NCBI GenBank assembly: GCA_902786565.1
Contig: CADACW010000031.1
Coordinates: 1 to 39,838 of the forward strand
From: an uncultured Prevotellaceae bacterium
Lineage (GTDB): Bacteria > Bacteroidota > Bacteroidia > Bacteroidales > Bacteroidaceae
DNA length: 39,838 nucleotides
Direction of reading: 5' to 3'
Part shown: piece by piece, positions 6,720 through 16,242 of the stretch
How positions within the stretch are numbered: the first letter of the stretch is position 1
How the letters are laid out: every line of letters starts with the position of its first letter
Translations under genes and position numbers: made by a program
Notes under the pieces: generated by a model
Told to the model about the DNA's origin: nothing
The model's database searches: none
The model's input: only the letters and a program-made list of their open reading frames with translations

Positions 6720-7943
6720 ATGAACAACTTTTTATTGTCACTCCTGAATGTTGTCTGCGAGATGGCCCCCTATCTGTTGCTGGGCTTTCTCATCGCAGGC
6801 ATCCTGCATGTCTTTGTGCCCCAGAAGTTCTATTCCAAGTATCTTTCGCGCCACAACAAGCTGTCTGTGTTCTGGGCGGCGCTGATGGGCGTGCCCCTGC
6901 CGCTCTGTTCGTGCGGCGTCATCCCCACGGCCATCGGCCTGCGCAAGGAGAAAGCATCGAAGGGGGCCGTCGCCTCGTTTCTCATTGCCACGCCGCAGAC
7001 GGGCATCGACTCTATCCTGGCCACCTTCTCGCTGCTGGGCCTTGGCTTTGCCATTGTGCGCCCGGTGGCCGCCCTCATCACCGGTGTATGCGGCGGACTG
7101 CTGGTCAGCAGGCTGGTTCGCGACGACGACGAGGCCGACGTCGACGCCAGCGCCACGTGCCCTGTAGAGCAGGGCAGCAGCCTGTGGCGGGTGCTGAAGT
7201 ATGCCTATTTCGACATGATTCGCGACATTGGCCTGCGCCTCGTCGTCGGCCTGGTGGTGGCGGCCCTGATTCAGGTGGCTGTGCCCGACGAGTTTTTCCT
7301 CTCCTTCGGCAGTCAGCCGTTGCTCCAGATGCTGGTCATCCTGGCCATTGCCGTGCCCATGTACATCTGTTCCACGGGCAGCATTCCCGTGGCGGCGGCC
7401 CTGATGCTGAAGGGCCTCTCGCCCGGTGCGGCACTGGTGATGCTCATGGCCGGGCCTGCCGTCAACCTGGCCTCCATCCTGGTGGTCCATAAGTCGATGG
7501 GTCGGCGTTTCACCTCTATCTATCTGCTCACCATCGTGGGCTTCTCGGTGCTCTTCGGCCTGCTGCTCAACGCCTCGGGGCTGGAGTTCCAGTTGTCGGC
7601 CAGTCAGGCCGCCTGCTGCGCCGATGCCGGTCCGAGTCCGTTCAAACTTGTTTGTGCCATTGTTTTGACCCTTTTAATTATCAATGCTCTTATGATGAAT
7701 ATTTTCAGCAGATTTGCCAAGCGGCCCTTAGCCCCCGACACGGTGGTCTACCGTGTGGAGGATATGCACTGCAGCCACTGCGAAGCCGCCGTGGTGCGTG
7801 CCGTCGAGGAGGTGGCAGGCGTAGAGAAGGCCAAGGCCAGTGCGTCGGCCAGTACGCTCACCGTCAAGGGGCCCGCCACCGAAGCGGCTGTCCGTGCTGC
7901 CGTAGAGGGTGCCGGATATACCTTCAAGGGCGTGGCCCGATAG
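6720..7943 (+). CDS. SO_0444-family Cu/Zn efflux permease with C-terminal HMA domain
   Basis: A 407-residue inner-membrane permease of the DUF318/COG0701 (ArsP-like) superfamily. Multiple hydrophobic segments are visible, together with the family motifs PLPLCSCGV, GLRKEKASKGA and ATPQTG in the first half and the related GSIPVAAAL/AGPAVN in the second. After about residue 325 a heavy-metal-associated domain is fused, with the metal-binding pair in MHCSHC (Cys351, Cys354); an extra CC lies just before the last membrane segment. SO_0444-type proteins are thought to export copper or zinc; the substrate here is not determinable. The start is set at 6720 since an upstream in-frame start (6699) precedes the -7 box. 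The following glycosidase gene starts about 20 bases after the stop and may be co-transcribed. Confidence 0.85.
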   Translation: MNNFLLSLLNVVCEMAPYLLLGFLIAGILHVFVPQKFYSKYLSRHNKLSVFWAALMGVPLPLCSCGVIPTAIGLRKEKASKGAVASFLIATPQTGIDSILATFSLLGLGFAIVRPVAALITGVCGGLLVSRLVRDDDEADVDASATCPVEQGSSLWRVLKYAYFDMIRDIGLRLVVGLVVAALIQVAVPDEFFLSFGSQPLLQMLVILAIAVPMYICSTGSIPVAAALMLKGLSPGAALVMLMAGPAVNLASILVVHKSMGRRFTSIYLLTIVGFSVLFGLLLNASGLEFQLSASQAACCADAGPSPFKLVCAIVLTLLIINALMMNIFSRFAKRPLAPDTVVYRVEDMHCSHCEAAVVRAVEEVAGVEKAKASASASTLTVKGPATEAAVRAAVEGAGYTFKGVAR

Positions 7944-7962
7944 TCACTTCGGCTATTTTTTG

Positions 7963-9561
7963 ATGACTATGAGAAAGATGATTCTTGGTCTTGTGGCCCT
8001 GATGGGCACCCTGACTATGTCGGCCATTGGGCATGACCATCCCATCCTGGGCGGCGAGTTGAGCAATTCGGCAGCAACGTCGGTGGCCGACATCGACGAG
8101 GTGATGCCGCGTATGAAGGCGCTGGGGCTGAACACCGTGCTGGTGCCGGCCTACTGGGAACTGACCGAGCCGCGTGAGGGGGACTTCGACTTCAGCCTCA
8201 TAGACCGCACCATCGACGTGGCCCGCCGCGAACAGCTGCGCGTGGTGTTCCTCTGGTTCGGCGCGTGGAAGAACTCCATGTCGTGCTACGCCCCGGCGTG
8301 GTTCAAGGCCGACACGAAGCGGTTTCCCCGGGCGATGACTGCCGACGGCAAGCCGATGGAGATAGCCAGCTGCTTCAGCGACAATGTGCTGCAGGCCGAC
8401 CTGAAAGCTTTCTCGGCGCTGATGCGGCACATCAAGGAGCGTGACCCGCAGCGCGAGGTGGTCACGATGATGCAGATAGAAAACGAGATAGGCATGCTGG
8501 AGTCGGCCCGCGACCACTCGCCCCTGGCCGAGCGAGCCTATAAAAAAGAGCAGTGGGCCGAGCGCTACGGCACCGACGACTATGCCGACGAGAAGTTCAT
8601 GGCCCTGAGCTATGCCCGCTATGTGGAGCATTTGGCCCAGGCCGCCCGGCAGATTCACGACATGCCCCTCTACGTCAATGCCGCAATGAACAGCCGCGGC
8701 CGCCGTCCGGGCGAATATCCGTCGGCCGGCCCCTTGGCCCATCTCATAGACTTCTGGAACGAGGGTGCGCCCAGTCTTGACCTGCTGGCCCCCGACATCT
8801 ACGACACCGGCTTCAAGTCGTGGGCCGCGCAGTATGCCATGCCCCTGCGGCCGCAGGACGGCGGCAAGGTGCGCAACCGCCTGTTCATACCCGAGAGCCG
8901 CTGCTGCGCCAATAGCGGCGTGCGCGCCCTCTATGCCTTCGGCGAGCACCAAGCCCTGGGCTTCAGTCCCTTTGCCATCGACCAGGCCAGCCCGCAGGAG
9001 ACGGAGACGGTGACCAAAGCCTACGCGCTGGTGCGTCAGGTGGAAAACCTGAAAGCCGCCAATGCCAAAGCCGTCCAGACCACGTGGGGGCTGCTCTTCG
9101 ACCAGGACGACCGTGAGCGCACAATCTACGACGAGGGTGTGGTGATGACCTGCCGCCACTACTTCACCCTGCCCTGGGACCCACGCGCCACCGACGGCTC
9201 AACGTGGCCTGAGGGCGGCGCCATGCTGGTGCGCCTTGGCAAGTATGACTATCTGCTGGCAGGCAGCGGCGTGGTGGTCAGCTTCAAGACGCCCACAGAG
9301 CAGCAGCAGACCGAGCCGAAGCAGTTGGGTGAAGACGGATTTGCCGAGGCCGGCGCTGAAGGCGCGTCGCCCGCAGTGGCCCGTCAGCGTTTCGAGGGCA
9401 AGCGTCTGGGCCTGCTCTCGGTAGACGAAGTGGAGATTGGCACCGATGGCACCATGCACTACCTGCGCCGCCACAATGGCGACCAGACCCACCAGGGCCG
9501 CCACGCCCGCATTGGGGTGGGCGAGTGGAAGGTGCTCCACATCAAGCTCTACGCGTATTGA
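7963..9561 (+). CDS. DUF5597 / GH35-like beta-galactosidase, secreted
   Basis: A 532-residue glycoside hydrolase with a (beta/alpha)8 domain of the GH35/GH42 type followed by a DUF5597-like beta domain. The N-terminus (MTMRKMILGLVALMGTL) is a signal peptide. The likely acid/base is the second Glu of QIENEIG (residue 175), and the likely nucleophile the Glu of IPESRC (residue 311); VPAYWELTEPREG is the typical early strand motif. Related Bacteroidales enzymes act on beta-galactosides of plant or host glycans; the actual substrate is not shown. I start at 7963; an ATG at 7969 is equally possible. It converges on the CcsBA gene with only 9 bases between the stops. Confidence 0.8.
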   Translation: MTMRKMILGLVALMGTLTMSAIGHDHPILGGELSNSAATSVADIDEVMPRMKALGLNTVLVPAYWELTEPREGDFDFSLIDRTIDVARREQLRVVFLWFGAWKNSMSCYAPAWFKADTKRFPRAMTADGKPMEIASCFSDNVLQADLKAFSALMRHIKERDPQREVVTMMQIENEIGMLESARDHSPLAERAYKKEQWAERYGTDDYADEKFMALSYARYVEHLAQAARQIHDMPLYVNAAMNSRGRRPGEYPSAGPLAHLIDFWNEGAPSLDLLAPDIYDTGFKSWAAQYAMPLRPQDGGKVRNRLFIPESRCCANSGVRALYAFGEHQALGFSPFAIDQASPQETETVTKAYALVRQVENLKAANAKAVQTTWGLLFDQDDRERTIYDEGVVMTCRHYFTLPWDPRATDGSTWPEGGAMLVRLGKYDYLLAGSGVVVSFKTPTEQQQTEPKQLGEDGFAEAGAEGASPAVARQRFEGKRLGLLSVDEVEIGTDGTMHYLRRHNGDQTHQGRHARIGVGEWKVLHIKLYAY

Positions 9562-9570
9562 CGCCGGAGG

Positions 9571-11796
9571 TCAGGCGTAGCTGTGCATGCCGCCCAGCAG
9601 ATAGTTCACCCCAAAATAGGTGATGAGGACGGCCAGGAAGGCGCCGACCATGTAGAGGTGGTAAACCAGGTCTTTGCGGAAAATGCTGAACGACGTGCGG
9701 TGCAGCGGCACGGCGTAGACCATCAGCGTGATGAGGGCCCAGGCCTCTTTGGGGTCCCACGACCAGTAGTTGCCCCACGACACATTGGCCCAGACGGCTC
9801 CCAGGAAAATGCCGACTGCCAGCAGGAAGACGGCGGGGTAGAGCAGCAGTTGTGACAGGGCGGTGGTGCGGGCCAGTTCAGACTGCTTGTTGCGCCTCAT
9901 CAGCACAAAGGCCTGGACGCCGAGCAGCACCTGCAGGGCAAAGAGCGCATAGGCACACATGACCGTCATCACATGGATGGAGAGCAGGGGCGACTGCAGC
10001 ACAGGCATCAGGGGCGTGAGCTGCGAGTTGCTGCCCGCCAGCATTGCCACCAGCAGAGAGAACGATGCCGTCAGCGGCCCAAAGGCCATGATGATGGGGA
10101 ACTTGCGCTGCAGCAGGAAGGTGAGCAGCAGCATGACCCACGCCATGAACAGCATGGTCTCGTGGCCGTTGCTCACGGGGATGTGGCCGCTGAGCCACCA
10201 GCGCAGACAGAGCTGAAGCGTGACATAGATGAAAAGGAGAAGGTTGAAGATTGAAGATTGAAGGTTGAAGGTTGAAAACTGTGAAGGGGTGGGGGGGAAG
10301 ATGGGTTTCCGCGAAGAAAGCATAACGACGCTAAGGATGAGACTGAGGGTCAGCGCGAGGAACACCGGCCACTTGTGGCTGCGCAGGGCGTTGTAGAAAA
10401 TCTCAGTGCGCGTCTGGTTCTCGCTGGGCAGCACTTGGCCGGCCATGGTGCGCTGGAAGAGTTTGATTTTGGCAATGATTTCTACGGCGCGGTCGTGCTG
10501 TCCAGTGACGATGCTCTCCGTGAGGAAGTCCATGGACTGCTTGATGAAGAACTGCTCTTTGACCGGAATCTCCCTGGGCAGCGACTGCGCCCCCGGCGTG
10601 TACCAGTTGACTGCCGCCGACAGCGTGTAGGGGAACATACGGATGAACTGTCCGCGATAGAACATCTCCACCATGTGGAACTTCTCGTCGGCATCCATCA
10701 GCCCTTTCTTGTCGGCGGTGCTGCGGCCCGTCCTGAGGGCCTCGATGGCGTGGGCCAGCTTGTATTCGTGATAGTCGTCCAGGAAGTCGGCATAGGCCGC
10801 CCACTGGCCGTCGATGCCCAGCAGGCGCTGCACCTCGCTGCTCTTCACCCGAATGAGGGGCTGCTGTTCCCACGGCGAATAGTAGATCATCCAGCTCGTG
10901 AATATCTCGTCGGCCGAATAGCCCTGCCAAGAGGCGCTGCCCGTCAGCTTGGTCACGAAGTCGGTGGCCACGGTGTTGAGCGGACAGATGCGGTTGTTGT
11001 AGAGCACGTTGATGGTGCCCATGCGGCGGGCAATGTCCTTTTGGACTGCAGGCACGCCGTCGGCAGCATTGGCGCCGATGCTGGCCAGGAGCAGCACTGC
11101 CGTGACCGCCTTGCGATAGAGTGCCCGCATCTGCGTCTGCCGCGAGAGGAGGGTGGCGATGATGCCCAGCAGCAGCAACAGATAGCCGGTATAGGTGATG
11201 CCGATGCCCCAGGGGTCGTGGCTGATGCCCAGCGTCACGCCCTTGGCATCAGAGTCGTAGCTCTGCTGGAACAGGCGGTAGCCGTCGATGTAGCCGATGT
11301 TGTTCATCGAGACGAGCACTTCCTTCGCCCCTGCGCTGGCATCGCCCCCGTCGGCGCAGATCACGCTCTGATAGTCGAGAGGGGCGTCGGTGCCGGGGTA
11401 GTTGACAATGCGAAACTCTTTCAGCGTCAGCGTGAAAGGCAGGTGCACCACCTTGTTCTCCTTGCCAATGTAGGTGCTCTCGGCCATGCCGGTCCTCAGT
11501 CTGACCATGCCCCTTTGGGCGGTGAGGTGGGTGGTCAGCGCCCCTGCCAGTATGACCACAAACGAGACGTGCAGCAGCATGACCGCCGTGCGCCGGTATA
11601 GCCGCTGGCCCACGATGTAGGCCAGGGCCGCCACCGTGAGCACTGCCCAAAGTGCTGAAAACCACCAGGCGCCATAAATCTGGTCGCCGACAAAATCGGT
11701 GCCACGGTATTTCTCAATGATAGTGGCAAGCCCTATACACGCTATGATGAGCGCGTATAGGGCCGTGATAGTCCATTTGATGCTACGATTTGCCAA
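9571..11796 (-). CDS. ccsBA: fused cytochrome c synthase CcsBA (ResB-ResC)
   Basis: A 741-residue inner-membrane protein of the System II cytochrome c maturation pathway, which exports haem and ligates it to CxxCH motifs in the periplasm. The first ~230 residues are ResB/CcsB-like membrane segments with a soluble loop; a large periplasmic region (about 250-480) follows; the last ~250 residues are CcsA-like with the WWD signature (WGNYWSWDPKEAW) and flanking histidines (for example in HETMLF, SIHVMT, PLHRTS). Fused CcsBA proteins are normal in Bacteroidota. It ends the operon that also encodes a di-haem lipoprotein, a likely substrate. Oddity: residues ~506-518 (FSTFNLQSSIFN) are encoded by a TTGAARR heptamer array (10244-10278). 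Confidence 0.88.
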   Translation of the reverse strand: MANRSIKWTITALYALIIACIGLATIIEKYRGTDFVGDQIYGAWWFSALWAVLTVAALAYIVGQRLYRRTAVMLLHVSFVVILAGALTTHLTAQRGMVRLRTGMAESTYIGKENKVVHLPFTLTLKEFRIVNYPGTDAPLDYQSVICADGGDASAGAKEVLVSMNNIGYIDGYRLFQQSYDSDAKGVTLGISHDPWGIGITYTGYLLLLLGIIATLLSRQTQMRALYRKAVTAVLLLASIGANAADGVPAVQKDIARRMGTINVLYNNRICPLNTVATDFVTKLTGSASWQGYSADEIFTSWMIYYSPWEQQPLIRVKSSEVQRLLGIDGQWAAYADFLDDYHEYKLAHAIEALRTGRSTADKKGLMDADEKFHMVEMFYRGQFIRMFPYTLSAAVNWYTPGAQSLPREIPVKEQFFIKQSMDFLTESIVTGQHDRAVEIIAKIKLFQRTMAGQVLPSENQTRTEIFYNALRSHKWPVFLALTLSLILSVVMLSSRKPIFPPTPSQFSTFNLQSSIFNLLLFIYVTLQLCLRWWLSGHIPVSNGHETMLFMAWVMLLLTFLLQRKFPIIMAFGPLTASFSLLVAMLAGSNSQLTPLMPVLQSPLLSIHVMTVMCAYALFALQVLLGVQAFVLMRRNKQSELARTTALSQLLLYPAVFLLAVGIFLGAVWANVSWGNYWSWDPKEAWALITLMVYAVPLHRTSFSIFRKDLVYHLYMVGAFLAVLITYFGVNYLLGGMHSYA
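10244..10278. repeat. heptamer array (5 units) inside ccsBA
   Basis: Plus-strand units TTGAAGA, TTGAAGA, TTGAAGG, TTGAAGG, TTGAAAA in direct tandem. The same heptamer family makes intergenic arrays at 18981-19009, 19797-19859 and 29835-29876. Here it is translated on the minus strand into a short Phe/Ser/Asn-rich stretch before a membrane segment. Confidence 0.8.
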
Positions 11797-11865
11797 TTTG
11801 CTAAAAAGCTATTTTATTAATTAACGTTATATGTGGTAAAACTATTATGCGGTTATCGTTTTTTA

Positions 11866-13572
11866 TCAAATGGATTCGATGAAGAGCACAATCTGGTCTC
11901 GCTCCTTCTTGGAGAGGTTGCGGAACTTGACCACCGATTCGTAGGCATCGCTGGTGCCACCCTCGTTCTTGCAGCCGTGCCAGAGTATGGCCTCCACCAC
12001 GTTGCGGGCGCGGCAGTCGTGCAGACGCTCCGTGCCGCTACCGCACTTGGCGGCCAGTCCGCGGCCCCAGAGTGGGGTGGTGCGGCACCAGCCGGTGCGG
12101 ATGTCGTTTTTCATCCACAGACGGTGCTGCACGAAGTCTGTGTATGGCCATATTTTCTGGTGGGGATAGCGGGGCATGTCGCTGTCGGAGGTGAAGAAGC
12201 GGGCAGGGTCCTGAATGTGGTCGTCGCCCGTCTGCCACGACGGACGGTGGCAGGCAGCGCAGCCAATCTGCGTGAAGAGGCGCTTGCCCTCCTTGAAGTT
12301 CTCGGTGGTGGTGTTGCGGGCGGCGGGAACGGCCAGTCCGCGATGCCAAATCATGAGGTTCTTGTACTGTGAGTCGCTCATCTCGGCATCCAGCTGCTTG
12401 CTGGTCAGATAGGTGTAGATGTCCTTCTGCAGGTCGCCAGTGTGCCATTCGGGGTGCTTCTTCGAGGGGTCGATGCGGTTGATGTACTCGGTGAATCCGG
12501 CCTGCACCTCAGGGTCTTGCGATGCTGTGGTGGCATAGTAGGTGCCGGCCAGGTCGAGGTAGTGGTAGCGACGGTCTGAGCGCGTCACGTTGGTGATGTT
12601 CCAGATGGCGTTGGCCCCGGCGGCGTCGAGTATGGGCCCACGCGACAGGGCGTAGGTGTAGCGGCGCACATACTTGGTGCCGTCGCCCTGCAGGCTGTTG
12701 GTGTAGTAGCTCTTCCAGGAGTTGGTGGCCTGGTCCCACATGGCGGGGTTCAGGGCGTCGGTACGTCCGATGCTGTTGAAGTATTTGCTCTCCGCCTCCC
12801 ACTGTGCGGTGATGTCCTTGTCGTCGATGGCATCGGTCAGTCCTGTTCCGTAGATGCCGATGGTCGACTCCAGGAGCACGCCAATCTCATTGTTGTATTG
12901 CGTCTCGTTCAGCGTGACGTCGGTGCCGCCACGGCTCACCACCACGGGTGCATAGTAGGCCGTGTAGGGGATGGTCACCTCAGGGTAGATGAGCGAATAG
13001 GTCTCGCCGTCGGGGAATCGGTTGCCCCACTCGTCGGTGTAGTTCCTCCAGTCAATCTTGATTTGGTTCTCGTCGATAGGGGCCTTGAAGGGCTTGACAG
13101 CCCCCGTCTGTGGCATACCGGCCACGGAGCGGATGTAGGCGTTGGTGGTCTTGTCGTAGACCACGAGCAGGTAGCCGTTGCGGTGCATGTCGGCCTTGTA
13201 TTCGGTCTGGCGTCCGCCGTGGCCGTAGCCGGGATGGCAGTAGAGGCAGCCTCGGCGCACGTAGACAGGACCGAGGCCGTGGAAAGCACCGTCGGTGTTG
13301 GTGTTGTAGTCTTTCTCGAAGAGATACTCGCCCTCGTTGAACGAGGTCATCATGCCAGCGTTCTCTACGGCTTTCGTGGGCTGTTTGAAGGCGGTGGCAG
13401 TATTGACGGCGGTGGTGCCGAGCAGTCCGCCGGCGTAGTAGTCTTCAGGGTATTCGGTCGCTTTGGGTTCGCCAATTTCCCAAGTGGTAGGCACGGCTTC
13501 ATCACCGTCGGAACATCCGGCGGTGATGAAGGTGCCCATGAGAACAATACCGTAGACAAAGGTTTTGCTCAT
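11866..13572 (-). CDS. di-haem cytochrome c lipoprotein (DUF1111, IrpB-like)
   Basis: A 568-residue lipoprotein: lipobox TAGC with Cys20. It has two haem-binding CxxCH motifs, CLYCH (109-113) and CAACH (438-442), the spacing expected for the DUF1111/di-haem oxidoreductase family, distantly related to MauG and bacterial cytochrome c peroxidases. In cyanobacteria a related gene (irpB) accompanies imelysin-type irpA, and the pair is iron-regulated; here too it follows an imelysin gene by 6 bases. A redox role in iron uptake is the inferred function. The adjacent CcsBA gene would supply haem attachment. The start at 13572 gives a clean lipoprotein signal. Confidence 0.85.
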   Translation of the reverse strand: MSKTFVYGIVLMGTFITAGCSDGDEAVPTTWEIGEPKATEYPEDYYAGGLLGTTAVNTATAFKQPTKAVENAGMMTSFNEGEYLFEKDYNTNTDGAFHGLGPVYVRRGCLYCHPGYGHGGRQTEYKADMHRNGYLLVVYDKTTNAYIRSVAGMPQTGAVKPFKAPIDENQIKIDWRNYTDEWGNRFPDGETYSLIYPEVTIPYTAYYAPVVVSRGGTDVTLNETQYNNEIGVLLESTIGIYGTGLTDAIDDKDITAQWEAESKYFNSIGRTDALNPAMWDQATNSWKSYYTNSLQGDGTKYVRRYTYALSRGPILDAAGANAIWNITNVTRSDRRYHYLDLAGTYYATTASQDPEVQAGFTEYINRIDPSKKHPEWHTGDLQKDIYTYLTSKQLDAEMSDSQYKNLMIWHRGLAVPAARNTTTENFKEGKRLFTQIGCAACHRPSWQTGDDHIQDPARFFTSDSDMPRYPHQKIWPYTDFVQHRLWMKNDIRTGWCRTTPLWGRGLAAKCGSGTERLHDCRARNVVEAILWHGCKNEGGTSDAYESVVKFRNLSKKERDQIVLFIESI

Positions 13573-13578
13573 AATGAC

Positions 13579-14775
13579 TTATTTTTTGATATTAACAATT
13601 GACTGATAGAGTTTCTGAGCATTGTCGGCCAGTATGCGGTAGGTGGCCACGACGACATTGTCCGCGTAGTTCTCGTTGATGACCTGGCACTGGGCCTGCA
13701 CCACCTCGTCGTCGTTATATTCCGTGAGTGTGCCGTCGAGTTCGGACAGCGCATTGTCAAGTTCTTCCAATCCGTCGATGGCCGTCTTGCAAGAAGGGTC
13801 GGTGTAGTAAATGGCAAAGGGGTACTTCATAGCCCTGATTTTGGTCAGTGCAGCCTCAAGCTTCGTCACCACATTGTTGGCCTGCTGGGCCAGTTTTGCG
13901 TTGCCAGCGTGCTGGCAGAAGTAGATGAGCGACTGCTGTGTGGGTGCGGTGGCGTTCACCTGTCCGTAGAGGGCGTTCCTGCAGGAGACGATGTTGTCGT
14001 AGAAGTCGGTGATGGAGTTGTAGGCATAGGGTGACTCAATGTAGGTCTTGTCCTGTCCGGTGTAGGGCAGACCAATCTTCGAGTCGCCCACCTCGCCGAT
14101 GATTTCCTGACAGCCTGAGATAATCTCGCGTGTGGCGTCGAGAGCCGTTTCCCAGTCGCCGGTGCCAGGATTCTTGAAGGTCTTGCCGAAGTTCTGGAAG
14201 CCTCCGAGTGCGCCCTCCACGTCGCCCTCCTCGTTGACAGAGTTATGGGTGGCCACATAGTCGAGGGCTATCTGGTGGCGCTCGGCGTTGCTCTCTTTCG
14301 AGTCCCAAACGGCCTCAAGGGTTGCGGTGGCGTTGTAGAGGTCTTTTGCCACGGCGCAGATGTACTTGTACTCGAGCTCGGTGATTTGGTTGATTTGACG
14401 TGGCTGTCCTTCGCGGAAGAGCACGTACTCCAGTCCGTGATAGCCCAGAATGCCCGAGTTGGCTGTCTTGATGAAGTTGTCCAGGCTGCCCATTGCGCTT
14501 TCGTCGCGCAGCACCTGTGCCAGGTCGTTGGCGGCCACGGGCCACGTGTCGGTGTGCGGGTCGAAGGAGTAGACGTCGGCGGCTCCGAAGAGGAAGGCCT
14601 CCGACTGTTCCCAGTTGGCGCGGGCTGTCTTCCAGTCGGTGCAAGCCTGGTCGAGTGCGGCCTGGGTACCCGTTACGGTGTTGGTGTCGGCATCGTCGTC
14701 GCTTGAGCATGAAGCGAAGCCTGTGGATAATACTGCAGCCAGTGCTGCCATTTTCAAAAGATTCTTGTTCTGCAT
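13579..14775 (-). CDS. imelysin family (peptidase M75, IrpA-like) lipoprotein
   Basis: A 398-residue lipoprotein with lipobox FASC (Cys23) and an acidic linker (SSDDDADTN). The family signature GxHxxE is present as GYHGLE (Gly111-His113-Glu116), near a predicted metal site. Imelysins are helical-bundle periplasmic or surface proteins tied to iron acquisition (ICMP, IrpA, EfeO). It sits between the porin and the di-haem gene in one transcription unit; 51 bases separate it from the porin stop. The second conserved family region with a WD motif is represented near GDWETAL (around residue 205). Confidence 0.88.
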   Translation of the reverse strand: MQNKNLLKMAALAAVLSTGFASCSSDDDADTNTVTGTQAALDQACTDWKTARANWEQSEAFLFGAADVYSFDPHTDTWPVAANDLAQVLRDESAMGSLDNFIKTANSGILGYHGLEYVLFREGQPRQINQITELEYKYICAVAKDLYNATATLEAVWDSKESNAERHQIALDYVATHNSVNEEGDVEGALGGFQNFGKTFKNPGTGDWETALDATREIISGCQEIIGEVGDSKIGLPYTGQDKTYIESPYAYNSITDFYDNIVSCRNALYGQVNATAPTQQSLIYFCQHAGNAKLAQQANNVVTKLEAALTKIRAMKYPFAIYYTDPSCKTAIDGLEELDNALSELDGTLTEYNDDEVVQAQCQVINENYADNVVVATYRILADNAQKLYQSIVNIKK

Positions 14776-14788
14776 TTTTTTAAATTTT

Positions 14789-14820
14789 GTTATGTTGTTA
14801 TCACGTTATGTTGTTGTCAC
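14789..14820. repeat. 16-bp tandem duplication in the porin-imelysin spacer
   Basis: GTTATGTTGTTATCAC (14789-14804) is followed directly by a copy with one mismatch (14805-14820). It lies between the porin stop and the imelysin start, so it lengthens the intercistronic spacer. Function unknown. Confidence 0.6.
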
Positions 14821-14826
14821 GCCTTT

Positions 14827-16218
14827 TTATAAGAACCAGCCGGTGTAGGTGACGCCGAGGCTGAGGCTTGGCTCGTTGTTGTAGGGCTGCTGGTAGAGGG
14901 GACTGTCTGAGGCGAGGCCGTTGTTGTTGGGTTTCTCGAAGAAGCGGTAGGCGTATTCGCCCTTGATGGTGACCTGCTTCAGCGGCGAGTAGTTCAGGCC
15001 GAAGACACAGCGGTACTTCTTGGTGTACTTGTACATGGACTCGTAGGTGCCCGATGCCATGGTGTTGTAGTGCTCAAAGCGTCCGAAGACGAAGAGGCTC
15101 TCGTTCTCCTTGCGCATCTTTGGCCATTGCGAGAACACGTTGTAGCCGGCCTCGATGGCGTAGGCCACCGCATTGCTGCCTATATTAGAATAGTGGTGCG
15201 GGTTGCCGTCCTGATATTTGTGGTGCGTCCAGTTGGCCTGGTTGTAGGCCGATATGGCGTCGGCGTCGCTGAAGTGGGCATAGTCCACATTGCCCCTGAC
15301 TATCCAGTTCCAGCGCTTCAGCGTGAAGTCGAGGGCCACGATGCCGAGTGCGCCCTTGACTTTCTGGTACTGGCTACCGGGCGTGCGCAGGGTGTTGCGG
15401 AAGGTGTAGCCGTAGTAGCCGCTCAGGCCCACACGCAGTCCCTTTACAGAATAGTTGTCGATGCGCAGGGCGCCGGCGTAGTTGTTGGCCACCTTGAACT
15501 CGTAGGGGCTGGTGGCGCCATAGTGTACGAAGTTCTCGGCCGTGAAGCTCTCGGAATTGAGGCCCGACAGCAGCTGCGCCTCGTAGCGCCAGTCTTTCAG
15601 TCGGCCCCAGAGCGAGAGACCCACCTGGTGCCACGTGTTGGGCATGATGGTGGCCTCGCCTTCCGGGCGGTAGACGGTGAAGAACTGGTTGGGCTCATGG
15701 TAGGCGTTGGAGTAGCCCACGGGCACGATGATTTCGCCCGCCTTGACATTGAACTTGCCGTCCATAAACGCCTTGTTGAGCCAGAATTGCTCGATGTTCA
15801 CCTCGCCGCCTTTTTCCACTTCAGCCTCGTATTCGCCCGCCTCTTCGGCCTCTATCTCCACGGCAGTACCATTGCCGCCGTGCTCAAACTCAATCTCCGA
15901 CCCCATGGACCAGCCTTTGCCGAAGTCGTAGCCTATGTTCAGGCACACGTGGGGCAGGTCGAAACGGCCGTGACTCTTGTCGTTGGCGTAGTTTTCGGGC
16001 TGTTTGTAGCGGTTGAAACTCTGGCTGTAGAAGTTGCGCGTCATCACAGCTTCGCCATAGCCTCCGATGTGCAGGCGTTGCAGTATCTTCGATGTTGTCG
16101 TTTCTGATTTCTGGCGTGTGGTAGCTCCAGTCACAGCGTCCACTTCGCCAGCTGTCTGTGCCCATCCGGAATTGGCCGAAAGTGCCAACAGGGCCGATAG
16201 TATTTTCTCTTTCATCAT
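14827..16218 (-). CDS. outer-membrane porin, OprP/OprO-like beta-barrel
   Basis: A 463-residue protein with a signal peptide (MMKEKILSALLALSANSGWAQ) and alternating aromatic/hydrophobic strands typical of a 16-18-strand porin; it ends in an aromatic-hydrophobic residue pair (WFL). Segments such as LHIGGYGEAVMTR and FVFGRFEHYN fit phosphate-selective-porin-like proteins (OprP/OprO superfamily). An acidic stretch (EIEAEEAGEYEAEVEKGGE, near residue 130) is unusual and might bind cations. The frame is open to 16245, but the -7 promoter box lies at the extension, so the start is taken at 16218. As the first gene of the imelysin/di-haem/CcsBA operon it may pass iron or a chelate across the outer membrane; this is inference from context. 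Confidence 0.75.
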   Translation of the reverse strand: MMKEKILSALLALSANSGWAQTAGEVDAVTGATTRQKSETTTSKILQRLHIGGYGEAVMTRNFYSQSFNRYKQPENYANDKSHGRFDLPHVCLNIGYDFGKGWSMGSEIEFEHGGNGTAVEIEAEEAGEYEAEVEKGGEVNIEQFWLNKAFMDGKFNVKAGEIIVPVGYSNAYHEPNQFFTVYRPEGEATIMPNTWHQVGLSLWGRLKDWRYEAQLLSGLNSESFTAENFVHYGATSPYEFKVANNYAGALRIDNYSVKGLRVGLSGYYGYTFRNTLRTPGSQYQKVKGALGIVALDFTLKRWNWIVRGNVDYAHFSDADAISAYNQANWTHHKYQDGNPHHYSNIGSNAVAYAIEAGYNVFSQWPKMRKENESLFVFGRFEHYNTMASGTYESMYKYTKKYRCVFGLNYSPLKQVTIKGEYAYRFFEKPNNNGLASDSPLYQQPYNNEPSLSLGVTYTGWFL

Positions 16219-16242
16219 TATCGTCTTTTTCAAAAACGGGTG

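Noticed and set aside
10375-11601. 408-codon plus-strand open frame opposite ccsBA
   Set aside because: Antisense shadow rich in His, Glu and Arg with no motif.
15070-16107. 345-codon plus-strand open frame opposite the porin gene
   Set aside because: It is the antisense shadow of a clear beta-barrel gene; Val/His/Ala-rich composition is typical of reversed GC-rich coding sequence.
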